The notes beneath the pieces are model-generated. The model made no database searches, was not told where the DNA came from, and was given only the letters and a program-made list of their open reading frames with translations. The position numbers and the translations under genes are program-made. Source: Actinophytocola sp049647105 (GTDB lineage Bacteria; Actinomycetota; Actinomycetes; Mycobacteriales; Pseudonocardiaceae). Taken from it: a DNA stretch of 64,000 nucleotides. Shown here in pieces: positions 40,081-48,605 of this stretch (positions are counted from its first letter, which is position 1; every line of letters begins with the position of its first letter). The stretch covers positions 55,103 to 119,102 of the forward strand of contig NZ_JBARWZ010000255.1 of assembly GCF_049647105.1 (NCBI RefSeq), written 5' to 3'.

Positions 40081-42387
40081 TCAGGCAGCGCCGTTGCTGA
40101 CGGCCTCCGCCGGGTTCTCCGCGATCGCGGTACCGCGCCGCTTGGACACGAACACCGCCGCGACGATCAGCAGGAGCGCGACGACCGCGAACACCGCACG
40201 CAGTGCGCCGTTCTCGTCCGCACCGATCGACAGCGTGACGATCGCCGGGGCGATCAGCAGCGAGACCAGGTTCATCACCTTGATCAGCGGGTTGATCGCC
40301 GGGCCCGCGGTGTCCTTGAACGGGTCACCCACGGTGTCGCCGATGATCGTGGCCTCATGGGCGTCGGAGCCCTTGCCGCCGTGGTTGCCATCCTCGACCA
40401 GCTTCTTCGCGTTGTCCCACGAACCACCCGAGTTGGCCAGGAACACGGCCATCAGGGTGCCGGTCGCGATCGCGCCCGCCAGGTAACCGGCCAGCGGGCC
40501 GGTGCCGAGGCCGAAGCCGACGGCGATCGGGGCGAGCACCGCGAGCAGGCCGGGGGTGGCCAGCTCACGCAGCGAGTCGCGGGTGCAGATGTCCACGACG
40601 CGGCCGTACTCCGGGCGGACCGTGCCGTCCATGATGCCGGGGTTGGCGTGGAACTGGCGGCGCACCTCGTACACCACCGCGCCGGCGGCACGGGACACCG
40701 CGTTGACCGCGAGGCCCGAGAACATGAACACGACCGCCGCGCCGAGGAGCACGCCGACCAGCACGTTCGGGCTGACGATCGACAGGCTGAACGCCGCCTC
40801 GCCGGACGTGTCCTCCCCGATCTCGACCAGCTTCTCGGTGATCGCGGTCAGGTAGGACCCGAACAGCGCGGTCGCGGCGAGCACCGCCGTCGCGATCGCG
40901 ATGCCCTTCGTGATGGCCTTCGTGGTGTTGCCGACCGCGTCGAGCTCGGTCAGGATCGCCGCGCCATCGCCGTCGACGTCACCGGACATCTCGGCGATGC
41001 CCTGCGCGTTGTCGGAGACCGGGCCGAACGTGTCCATCGCGACGATGACGCCGACGGTGGTGAGCAGACCGCAACCGGCCAGCGCGACCGCGAACAGCGA
41101 CACGAACAGCGAACCGGACAGCAGGAACGCGCCGTACACGGACGCACCGATGACGACCGCCGTGTAGACCGCGGACTCGAAGCCGACCGAGATACCGGAC
41201 AGGATCACGGTGGCCGCACCGGTCAGCGAGGACTTGCCGACGTCCTTGACCGGCTTGTACTCGGTGCCGGTGAAGTAGCCGGTCAGCCACAGGATGATGC
41301 CGGCGAGCACGATGCCGATGATCACCGCGACGGTCGCGATGACCGCCGGGCTGCCACCGATGTCGGTCTGCGAGGCGCCGTCCAGCTCGGAGAACGAGCT
41401 CGGCAGGAACACGAACGCCGCGATGGTGCACAGGATCGCCGAGATCACCGCGGAGATGTAGAACGAGCGGTTGATCGCGGTCAGGCCGCTCTCACCGACC
41501 TTCGCCCGGGTGATGTAGACGCCGATGACGGCGGTGATGATGCCCAGCGCCGGGACGATCAGCGGGAACAGCAGGCCCTGCGAACCGAAGGCCGTGGAGC
41601 CCAGGATCAGCGCGGCGACCAGGGTCACGGCGTAGGACTCGAACAGGTCCGCTGCCATGCCAGCGCAGTCACCGACGTTGTCGCCGACGTTGTCGGCGAT
41701 GGTGGCGGCGTTGCGCGGGTCGTCCTCAGGGATGCCCTGCTCGACCTTGCCGACCAGGTCGGCGCCCACGTCGGCGGCCTTGGTGAAGATGCCACCACCG
41801 ACACGCATGAACATCGCGATCAGCGCGGCGCCGAAGCCGAAGCCCTCGAGCACCTTCGGTGCGTCACCCGCGTAGACCAGCACCACGATCGCGGCGCCGA
41901 ACAGGCCGAGGCCGACGGTCGACATGCCGACCACGCCACCGGTGCGGAACGCCACGCGCATGGCGGTCTCGCGACCACCCTGCTCGCGGGCCGCCGCGGC
42001 GACACGCAGGTTCGCCTGCGTGGCGAGCCACATGCCGAGGTAGCCGATGGAGAACGAGAACACCGCGCCGATGATGAAGAACAGCGAGCGGCCGATCCGT
42101 TCCCCCCAGCCGTCGGCGGGGAGGAAGAAGAGGAGCACGAACACGATCACGCCGAAGATCGTCAGCGTGTTGCGCTGCCGCTTCAGGTAGGCGCCGGCGC
42201 CCTCCTGGACCGCCTTCGCGATGTCCTGCATCTTGGCGGTGCCCTGGCCAGCGGCCAGCACCTCCTTCAGCAGCACGTAACCGACGGCTAGGGCGGCGAG
42301 AGCGATCACGGCGACTACGACGACGATGCCGCGGTCACCGCCGGTCAGCGTTGGACCGCCTTCCGCCGCTAGGTACTGCCAGGACAT
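40081..42387 (-). CDS. hppA: membrane-bound proton-translocating pyrophosphatase (K+-independent type)
   Basis: Couples PPi hydrolysis to proton export. 768 residues and about 16 transmembrane helices. Substrate-binding signatures are visible: GGGIFTKAADVGADLVGKVE, then DDPRNAATIADNVGDNVGDCAGM, and the C-terminal SGGSWDNAKK with GDTVGDPFKDTAGPAINPL. In GNTTKA the residue after TT is Lys, the marker of the K+-independent (type II) subgroup; K+-dependent pumps have Ala. The ATG at 42387 follows AGGAGG; an upstream in-frame extension is not conserved. It lies between the Rv3647c-like gene and the helicase, and complements the soluble Ppa. Confidence 0.94.
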   Translation of the reverse strand: MSWQYLAAEGGPTLTGGDRGIVVVVAVIALAALAVGYVLLKEVLAAGQGTAKMQDIAKAVQEGAGAYLKRQRNTLTIFGVIVFVLLFFLPADGWGERIGRSLFFIIGAVFSFSIGYLGMWLATQANLRVAAAAREQGGRETAMRVAFRTGGVVGMSTVGLGLFGAAIVVLVYAGDAPKVLEGFGFGAALIAMFMRVGGGIFTKAADVGADLVGKVEQGIPEDDPRNAATIADNVGDNVGDCAGMAADLFESYAVTLVAALILGSTAFGSQGLLFPLIVPALGIITAVIGVYITRAKVGESGLTAINRSFYISAVISAILCTIAAFVFLPSSFSELDGASQTDIGGSPAVIATVAVIIGIVLAGIILWLTGYFTGTEYKPVKDVGKSSLTGAATVILSGISVGFESAVYTAVVIGASVYGAFLLSGSLFVSLFAVALAGCGLLTTVGVIVAMDTFGPVSDNAQGIAEMSGDVDGDGAAILTELDAVGNTTKAITKGIAIATAVLAATALFGSYLTAITEKLVEIGEDTSGEAAFSLSIVSPNVLVGVLLGAAVVFMFSGLAVNAVSRAAGAVVYEVRRQFHANPGIMDGTVRPEYGRVVDICTRDSLRELATPGLLAVLAPIAVGFGLGTGPLAGYLAGAIATGTLMAVFLANSGGSWDNAKKLVEDGNHGGKGSDAHEATIIGDTVGDPFKDTAGPAINPLIKVMNLVSLLIAPAIVTLSIGADENGALRAVFAVVALLLIVAAVFVSKRRGTAIAENPAEAVSNGAA

Positions 42388-42644
42388 CAGTCCTCCTGGG
42401 TTTGCCCGATGTGGCACGGTTTCCGCGATCGCCGAGGACCGCCGCAATCGTCCGTTGAGGACGGGTGCGCCACCAGGGGTATTTGATGGGACCGGCGGAG
42501 TCTATTGGTTGTCCTCACCGCAGTTGCGAGGCGGCCTCCCAACTGCGGATTCTCCGGATTCGTGATCGATCAAGAGCATCGATCCAGAATTGCGGTGAAT
42601 ATGTGCTCGAATCGTTGTCGGTGCTGTGTGCTTCCCTTGCTCCC

Positions 42645-44966
42645 GTGAGTCGCCTCCTGCTCGACCGCGTACTGGCAGGCGTGCCGAACGGCGAGACCCC
42701 GCTGCGGCACGTCCGTGAGCTGCCAGAGCGATCCGCGGCGTCCGCCGACTGGCCGTCGTGGGTGCCCGCCGACCTGCGCACCGCCCTCGCGAGGTGCGGG
42801 GTGGAGCGGCCGTGGCGACACCAGGTCGAGGCCGCGACCCACGCCCGCGACGGCAGGCACGTGGTGGTCGCGACCGGCACCGCGTCCGGCAAGTCGCTCG
42901 CCTACCAGCTGCCCGTGCTGAGCGCACTGTCCGAGGACCGCCGGGCGACCGCGCTGTACCTGTCGCCGACGAAGGCGCTGGGCGCCGACCAGCTGCGGGC
43001 CGTGCGGGCCCTGGACGTGGAAGACGTGCGGCCCGCGTCGTTCGACGGGGACACGCCGATGCCCGAGCGCGACTGGGTGCGGGCGCACGCGCGGTGGGTG
43101 TTCACGAACCCTGACATGCTGCACCGAGGGATCCTGCCCGCCCACGCCAGGTGGGCGTCGTTCTTCCGGCGGCTCACCCATGTGGTCGTCGACGAGTGCC
43201 ACGGCTACCGGGGCGTGTTCGGGTCGCACGTCGCGCTGTTGCTGCGCAGGCTGCGCCGGGTCGCGGCGAAGTACGGCGCCGACCCGGTGTTCGTGCTGGC
43301 GTCGGCGACCGTGTCCGACCCGGCCACGTCCGCGTCCCGGCTGTCCGGGGTGCCGTGCGTGGCGGTGACGGACGACGCGTCGCCGAGGGGCGCGCGCACG
43401 GTGGCGCTGTGGGAGCCGCCGCTGCTGCCCGAGCTGGCCGGGGAGAACGGCGCGCCGGTCCGCCGGTCCGCCGGCGCGGAGACCGCGCGGATCATGACGG
43501 ACCTGGTGGTGGAGGGTGCCCGCACGCTGGCGTTCGTGCGATCGCGGCGGGGCGCGGAGCTGACGGCGTTGTCCGCGCGGCACGCACTGTCCGAGGTGGA
43601 CCCGTCGTTGCCCGCGCGGGTGGCGGCGTACCGGGCTGGCTTCCTGCCGGAGGAGAGGCGGGCGCTGGAGCAGTCACTCGCCGACGGCAGGCTGCTCGGC
43701 GTGGCCAGCACGAACGCGCTGGAGCTGGGTGTCGACATCGCGGGGCTGGACGCGGTGGTGGTGGCCGGTTATCCGGGCACGCTGGCGTCGTTCTGGCAGC
43801 AGGCGGGCCGGGCAGGGCGGGCGGGTGACAGCGCGCTGGTGGTGTTCGTGGCGCAGGACAACCCACTCGACACCTATCTGGTGCACAATCCGTCGGCGAT
43901 GCTGGACAAGCCGGTGGAGGCGACGGTCATCGACCCGGCGAACCCGTACGTACTGGCGCCGCAGCTCGCCTGCGCGGCGATGGAGATGCCGCTCACGGAG
44001 AAGTGCCTGGCCACGTTCGGGGGGCAGGCGGCGAGGCGGGTCGTCGAGGACCTGACCGCCGACGGCATCCTGCGCAGGCGCCCGACGGGCTGGTTCTGGA
44101 CGTCCCGCGAACGCCCGCACGCGTCGGTGGACATCCGCGGTTCCGGCGGCGAGCAGGTGGCGGTGGTGGAGGCCGACTCCGGCCGGATGCTCGGGACCGT
44201 GGATCCGGGGGCGGCGTTCACGACCGTCCATCCGGGAGCGGTGTACCTGCACCAGGGCACGTCGTACGTGGTGGACGACCTTGACCTGGAGACGGGCCTG
44301 GCGATGGTGCACCGCGAGGACCCGGAGTGGTCCACGTCGCCGAGGGAACAGATCGACATCTCCGTGCTGTCGGTCGAGGAGAGGACCGAGCACGACGACG
44401 GCGTGACGGTCAGCCTGGGCGAGGTGGCCGTGACCTCGCACGTGGTGGCCTACCTGCGAAAACTGCCGTCGGGTCAGGTACTGGACCAGATCCCCCTCGA
44501 CCTGCCTGAGCAAACCCTCAACACGAGGGCGGTCTGGTACACGCTGACCGACGACCTGCTGGCGGAAGCGGGCCTGACGAAACACGAGATCCCCGGCGCA
44601 CTGCACGCGGCGGAACACGCGGCGATCGGCCTGCTCCCACTGTTCGCGACCTGTGACCGCTGGGACATCGGCGGTGTGTCCACGGCACTGCACCCGGACA
44701 CCGGCGAACCAACGGTGTTCGTCCACGACGGACACCCGGGCGGCGCCGGTTTCGCGGACCGCGCCCACGCGGCACTGATCCCCTGGCTCACAGCGACGAG
44801 GGACGCGATCGAGGCGTGCGAATGCCCGTCGGGCTGCCCGTCGTGCGTGCAGTCCCCCAAGTGCGGCAACGGAAACGAGCCACTGCACAAGGAAGGCGCG
44901 ATCCGCGTACTGACCACGGTGCTGGACGCGGTCGCCGTCTCGTCACCGGAGTCCAAAGCATCCTGA
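42645..44966 (+). CDS. DEAD/DEAH-box helicase with DUF1998 zinc domain (MrfA/Hrq1-like)
   Basis: 773-residue SF2 helicase related to Rv3649 and to Bacillus MrfA, which acts in excision repair of mitomycin lesions. Motif I is TGTASGKS, motif II DECH, motif III SAT (VLASATVSDP), motif VI QQAGRAGRAG. The C-terminal DUF1998 domain carries a four-Cys zinc site in CECPSGCPSCVQSPKCG. The GTG at 42645 (MSRLLLDRVLAG) is chosen from the length of relatives; the frame is open further back to 42465 but that part is not conserved, and no ribosome site helps. It stands alone, divergent from hppA. Confidence 0.9.
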   Translation: MSRLLLDRVLAGVPNGETPLRHVRELPERSAASADWPSWVPADLRTALARCGVERPWRHQVEAATHARDGRHVVVATGTASGKSLAYQLPVLSALSEDRRATALYLSPTKALGADQLRAVRALDVEDVRPASFDGDTPMPERDWVRAHARWVFTNPDMLHRGILPAHARWASFFRRLTHVVVDECHGYRGVFGSHVALLLRRLRRVAAKYGADPVFVLASATVSDPATSASRLSGVPCVAVTDDASPRGARTVALWEPPLLPELAGENGAPVRRSAGAETARIMTDLVVEGARTLAFVRSRRGAELTALSARHALSEVDPSLPARVAAYRAGFLPEERRALEQSLADGRLLGVASTNALELGVDIAGLDAVVVAGYPGTLASFWQQAGRAGRAGDSALVVFVAQDNPLDTYLVHNPSAMLDKPVEATVIDPANPYVLAPQLACAAMEMPLTEKCLATFGGQAARRVVEDLTADGILRRRPTGWFWTSRERPHASVDIRGSGGEQVAVVEADSGRMLGTVDPGAAFTTVHPGAVYLHQGTSYVVDDLDLETGLAMVHREDPEWSTSPREQIDISVLSVEERTEHDDGVTVSLGEVAVTSHVVAYLRKLPSGQVLDQIPLDLPEQTLNTRAVWYTLTDDLLAEAGLTKHEIPGALHAAEHAAIGLLPLFATCDRWDIGGVSTALHPDTGEPTVFVHDGHPGGAGFADRAHAALIPWLTATRDAIEACECPSGCPSCVQSPKCGNGNEPLHKEGAIRVLTTVLDAVAVSSPESKAS

Positions 44967-45206
44967 GCCCACCCACGCCGCGCCACCGCACGCGCTGACT
45001 CAGGCCTCGCTGCCTGCTCTCCCGCAACGCGTCACTGAACCAAGGTCGCGCGATCCGCTCACCCGAGCCGTGTCCGCAATCCGAACCACCTCAAGCGGCG
45101 CCTCCGGAAGCCGCGACCCCATCAAGCCCGCGCGCCGCCCTCGCCAAGCCGCGCGCCAACCGATCCGCCGGATATCGAGTGTCCTTTTTGGACAGTCCAC
45201 ACATGA

Positions 45207-45245
45207 CAGAGCGCCGGGGCGGCATTAGCCGACCCCGGCGCTCTG
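45207..45245. terminator. strong intergenic hairpin
   Basis: 13-bp stem CAGAGCGCCGGGG/CCCCGGCGCTCTG with a smaller GGC/GCC stem in the loop. It lies 240 bases past the helicase stop and 390 bases past the prim-pol stop on the other strand, with no clear T-run, so its transcript is uncertain. Confidence 0.5.
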
Positions 45246-45343
45246 AGTTAGCCGGGCGCGCGAGGAGCGATCTCCACCGCTCGGGTCGTCGCGCGACTTT
45301 TCGGGATGTCGGCAGGGTTTCCGGCCACCTCATGGAGGTACGG

Positions 45344-45359
45344 GGAGGCAGCTGCCTCC
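45344..45359. promoter_or_regulatory. 16-bp perfect palindrome
   Basis: GGAGGCAGCTGCCTCC is fully self-complementary and lies in otherwise featureless intergenic DNA. It could be a protein-binding operator or a cruciform. Nothing else supports a function. Confidence 0.35.
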
Positions 45360-45637
45360 ACGAGGTGTCGGTCACCCTTCGGGCCAGGTGTTTGCCGACG
45401 GCGGTGCGGGTACCGCCATATCCCTGGTTGTCGGTCGCGACGCGGGAGATCTGGCTCCTCCGGCGAGCGCCCGGCATGCTGCCCGTCCCGTCCGGCCGCT
45501 GTAGGTGCGGGAGCAGCGCCGAGTCGGGGCGGGTTGGTTGCGGTGATGCCGCGCGGATGCGCAATGTCACCGCTGGTTTGCCGGATGGGTGCGATCCGGC
45601 AAAGCTTTCGGGGGTTCGGACCCCGGCCGAGGACTGT

Positions 45638-46267
45638 TCAGTCCGCGACGACGAGCCGACCGCCGCGAGCGTAGGTCGCCGCGTCGGCGATCGCCTCCGC
45701 CAGCGCGTCCTGCACGACGCTCGGCTCGGGCATCTGCCAGCCACAAACCTCGGGACGAACTCGCCAGTGCACGACACCGTGGTGGACGGGCGTCGGCGGC
45801 AGCGGCACGAAACTGCCCGCCGCGTGCAGCACGACATCGCCCTGCTCGACAAGTGACCGGGCCAGCTTCTGCCCCGTACGGACCAGGAAGGTCCAGCGGT
45901 CGTCCGGCGTCGCGATGATCGGCACCGGCAGCCCGACCGCACGCAGCACACGAGCAGCGCCGCGCCCAAGGTGACCGGGCACCTCGATCGCGTCGAGCGT
46001 CACGCCGGTCGCCAGCAGCACGCTGTACGGCCGACCGGTCCACCACGTCGCGACCTGCTCCGGCTTGGTACCGATGCGATCCTGCCAGTCGGCGTGCACC
46101 GGCACGGGGCCGACGCTCTCGACGCCTTCGCGACCCGCCCACTGCGAGCCCGCCAGATAGGTGCCTGGCACCACCGGCCAACCGCGCCACGCGAGGCCGA
46201 TGGCCTGCGCACGGAGTTCGACGCGGAAGGCCCTGCGCCAGCTATCTGACGTTTCCATGTCCAACAT
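45638..46267 (-). CDS. bifunctional primase/polymerase (prim-pol)-like protein, probably degenerate
   Basis: 209 residues resembling the N-terminal prim-pol (PF09250) domain seen in plasmid and actinobacterial chromosome proteins: an early WRGWPVVPGTYL, WWTGRPYSVLLATG, a core strand, then PDDRWTFLVRTGQ and a final region. In active prim-pol the strand after the Gly reads about VVxDxDG with two metal-binding Asp; here it is VTLDAIEVPGHLG, so the second Asp is not in place and catalysis is doubtful. ATG at 46267; the ATG three codons later is possible. Function unknown; shorter than plasmid prim-pols and without a helicase domain. Confidence 0.72.
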   Translation of the reverse strand: MLDMETSDSWRRAFRVELRAQAIGLAWRGWPVVPGTYLAGSQWAGREGVESVGPVPVHADWQDRIGTKPEQVATWWTGRPYSVLLATGVTLDAIEVPGHLGRGAARVLRAVGLPVPIIATPDDRWTFLVRTGQKLARSLVEQGDVVLHAAGSFVPLPPTPVHHGVVHWRVRPEVCGWQMPEPSVVQDALAEAIADAATYARGGRLVVAD

Positions 46268-46506
46268 GACGAGCTCTTGCCTCTCCTTGGTCTGGGCGCC
46301 CGGTGCGGCGGGTGCCCTGGGGATTACTTAACGGCACGACAGTGGCCGAAAGAAACTTGCAGTCGACAACTGGTCGTCCACGCACGGTGAAACGAACTGC
46401 GGCTGACGAGCGGCTGAACTCGCCATGTTCGTTAATCGGCGATCCAGACCACTCCCGGCACGCTGGTAATGCCGCTTACCGTGCGCGGACGACCGTTGAA
46501 CTTGCG

Positions 46507-47334
46507 TCAGCGCTTGACCTCGACCGGTCCGGCACGTGCCCGAGCTGCCGCTGAACCGAACGGTCCGAACGCAACATCCACCTCGACGAGCGCGTCCCAA
46601 CCAGACAGACGGCAGGACCGCAGCACCGTGTCCATGTGCTCGACCACCCACCGCGCCTCGGCACAAGCTTGCTGCTCACCGTCGACCGCCACCACCGCGG
46701 CAGCCAACGCAGCCAGGTCGGCGGCCCCTTCCACCCGATGCCGAGCCACCACCGCGGCGGCAAGCCACAGCACCGAGGTCATCACCACCATGACGACGGA
46801 CATCCCGCCGACCACCCAGACAGTCGCCGCTCCTCGATCCACAGACCGCTCGTCGCACCCACCGCACGACGGACGGCTCGTCCAACGCCGCCGAAGCACC
46901 CACGCCTGAAGGACACCGATCACTCGGCCGCCACCACGCAGCCGCTTCCGGACGGCCACGACGTTTCCGGGGCGCTCCTTGCAGAGAACCTCGTTCTCGT
47001 CGTCCGGCGAACGACACCGCCCGCCGCGAGCCACCGCCACGTCGTCACGAGCGGGCGCTACTCCACTCCCCAGGGCAACCTCCGCTGCCCGGCCCGGCAT
47101 CCCGTCCTGGGGAGGGAACGTGTGGCCTTCTGCCGCCCCTGGCTGAGCGGCCGCTACCCCGCTCGCCAGTGTCGGCATCGGCTGGGCAGACGCCGCGGGT
47201 TCAGCCTCGGCGCGGACCGGTCCGTTGTCGTGGGGAGCGGTCGCGGTTTCCTCGGCCGGTGTCAGCTGTTCCTCCGCCGCCTCTTGGCTTGGCGGTGGGG
47301 TGGCCGCGTGCCGACGCCGGAGGTAGCGGCTCAT
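46507..47334 (-). CDS. TadE/TadG-like pilus-locus protein with Pro/Ala-rich N-terminal extension (Rv3654c family)
   Basis: The C-terminal ~110 residues match the Rv3654c family: DRGAATVWVVGGMSVVMVVMTSVLWLAAAVVARHRVEGAADLAALAAA, a signal-anchor followed by an Ala-rich helix and CRLSGWDALVEVDV. The ~160 residues before it are low-complexity Pro/Ala/Glu/Arg. The ATG at 47334 overlaps the TadE stop (ATGA), which supports the long form of 275 residues; mycobacterial relatives begin near the DRGAAT block, and a GTG exists at that Val (GTG GAT CGA). The true start is therefore uncertain. Last gene of the tad operon. Confidence 0.65.
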   Translation of the reverse strand: MSRYLRRRHAATPPPSQEAAEEQLTPAEETATAPHDNGPVRAEAEPAASAQPMPTLASGVAAAQPGAAEGHTFPPQDGMPGRAAEVALGSGVAPARDDVAVARGGRCRSPDDENEVLCKERPGNVVAVRKRLRGGGRVIGVLQAWVLRRRWTSRPSCGGCDERSVDRGAATVWVVGGMSVVMVVMTSVLWLAAAVVARHRVEGAADLAALAAAVVAVDGEQQACAEARWVVEHMDTVLRSCRLSGWDALVEVDVAFGPFGSAAARARAGPVEVKR

Positions 47335-47693
47335 CCGTCCGGCTCTCGGACCGCGAAGGCTTCCGCGTGTAAGTGGATGCCGGGCAGCAGTCCGCCTGCC
47401 GGGGTGGCGTTGACGTGTACCTCTATGTGTTCGCCGTTCATCGTGATCGTTACCTTCGCGTCTCGGGGGGCAATGCGTTTCGCCGCTTCGTGGGCCTCGT
47501 CCTGTTCACCTCTGGCGGTCAGGCGGGCGGCTTCCCGCGCCGCGTCCATGCAGCGCACCTGGTCTGCCACCGCTGCCGCGCCACCCAAAGCCATTGCCAG
47601 AACCAGCACGAACGCCGCTATCGCGATCGCTGCCTCGACGGTGACGCCGCCTCGGTCGCGGTGCCGTCGCCGGGCCGGGTGGTGTGCGGGCAT
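47331..47693 (-). CDS. TadE-family pilus assembly protein
   Basis: 120 residues with a class III signal/TadE pattern: a basic N terminus (HHPARRRHRDRGG), then VTVEAAIAIAAFVLVLAMALGGAAA, where Glu follows the hydrophobic start as in pseudopilins. The rest is a small extracytoplasmic domain (VTITMNGEHIEVHV). The ATG at 47693 overlaps the stop of the Flp pilin gene by one base (TGATG). Minor pseudopilin of the Flp/Tad pilus or secretion machine. Equivalent to Rv3655c. Confidence 0.85.
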   Translation of the reverse strand: MPAHHPARRRHRDRGGVTVEAAIAIAAFVLVLAMALGGAAAVADQVRCMDAAREAARLTARGEQDEAHEAAKRIAPRDAKVTITMNGEHIEVHVNATPAGGLLPGIHLHAEAFAVREPDG

Positions 47694-47872
47694 CAACCTT
47701 TGAAGTTGAGCGCTCGCTCGATCAGGTCGTTGAGACCTTCCGCCACGGTGCCGCTCTGGACGACGCCGAAGAGGATCATCGCGAACGCCGCCGCGGCGAG
47801 CAGGCACACCGCGTACTCCACCGTCGACATGCCGTGGTCGTCGAGGAAGATGTATCGGGGTCGGGGGAACAT
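47693..47872 (-). CDS. Flp-type pilin, DUF4244 family
   Basis: A 59-residue protein, MFPRPRYIFLDDHGMSTVEY and on to the stop at 47693. It carries the pilin-like motif G-M-S-T-V-E-Y, with Glu at the fifth position after the processing Gly, followed by a hydrophobic helix AVCLLAAAAFAMILFGVV. This matches DUF4244/Flp pilins (Rv3656c). The ATG at 47872 follows AGGAG at five bases, an excellent ribosome site. It lies between tadC and tadE and should be the main structural pilin, processed by a prepilin peptidase not present in the window. Confidence 0.88.
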   Translation of the reverse strand: MFPRPRYIFLDDHGMSTVEYAVCLLAAAAFAMILFGVVQSGTVAEGLNDLIERALNFKG

Positions 47873-47900
47873 GGTTTCTCCTTAATTTCTAGGTGGGTGT

Positions 47901-48605
47901 TCACAGGGAGATCTGTTCGGCGAGGCCGGCGATCACCGGCGCCACGCCGAGACAGACGAAGGCGGGCAGGAAGCACAGGCCGAGCGGCGCGGTGATCAGG
48001 ACTCCCGCTCGCTGAGCTGTTGCCTCCGCGTTGTCGGCCGCCGCTGCCCGTACTGCCGCGGCCAGGTCGGTGACGAGGTCGGCCAGCGCGGTGCCGGACT
48101 GGGCGGCCCGGCGCGCGCCTCGTGCCAGTGGCGCGGTGTCCTGGCAGCTCGTCGCGGGCTCCCACGCCGTCGCCGGGTCCGCGCCAAGCGCCAGCAGCTC
48201 CGCCGACGAGCGCAGTGCCCGTGCCGCGTCGGGCGGTAGTTCGCCCGCGACCACCGCCATCGCGGTCGGCACAGGCAGCCCCGCCCGCAGGCACGCGGCC
48301 AGCAGGTCCCAGGTGGCGGCAACCGTCATGGGATCGGCCTTCGGTGGCCGTCTCGCGCGGCGGAGGAACCACCAGACGGCCACCGCGACCCCGGCCCCAG
48401 CCAGCGGACCTGCCGCGACCGCCACCAGCACACCGGCCACCGCGGCCAGCGGCCACGGGGGTGACTTCGCCGGTTTGACGCGTGCCCACCAGCGCATACC
48501 GGTCCTGCCGGTCAGCCACGCGAGACGCTGCCGGGCGGCATCCGCTCGCGACGTCAGCTGTGCCGCCGCTGCCAGCAGCACGAGAGCGACGCTGTGGGTG
48601 TTCAT
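47901..48605 (-). CDS. tadC: type II secretion system F-domain protein (TadC)
   Basis: 234 residues. Inner-membrane platform protein of the Tad pilus, partner of TadB. Two N-terminal transmembrane segments (LAAVAGVLVAVAAGPLAGAGVAVAVWWFL), then a cytoplasmic T2SSF four-helix domain (MTVAATWDLLAACLRAGLPVP, then SGTALADLVTDLA) and a C-terminal helix pair (PLGLCFLPAFVCLGVAPVIAGL). The ATG at 48605 overlaps the tadB stop (ATGA). Equivalent to Rv3657c/Rv3658c. Confidence 0.88.
   Translation of the reverse strand: MNTHSVALVLLAAAAQLTSRADAARQRLAWLTGRTGMRWWARVKPAKSPPWPLAAVAGVLVAVAAGPLAGAGVAVAVWWFLRRARRPPKADPMTVAATWDLLAACLRAGLPVPTAMAVVAGELPPDAARALRSSAELLALGADPATAWEPATSCQDTAPLARGARRAAQSGTALADLVTDLAAAVRAAAADNAEATAQRAGVLITAPLGLCFLPAFVCLGVAPVIAGLAEQISL

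Larger units (their letters stand above)
44967..45637. other. 671-bp gap between helicase and prim-pol-like gene
   Basis: No convincing gene on either strand, and the mycobacterial neighbour cspA is not found. It holds a strong hairpin at 45207-45245 and a perfect 16-bp palindrome GGAGGCAGCTGCCTCC at 45344-45359. The open frames that cross it are short, or are extensions of shadows over 45638-46267. Confidence 0.6.

Noticed and set aside
39976..42291. 771-codon open frame on the + strand across hppA
   Set aside because: Antisense shadow of the pyrophosphatase gene; Arg/Asp/His-rich without motifs.
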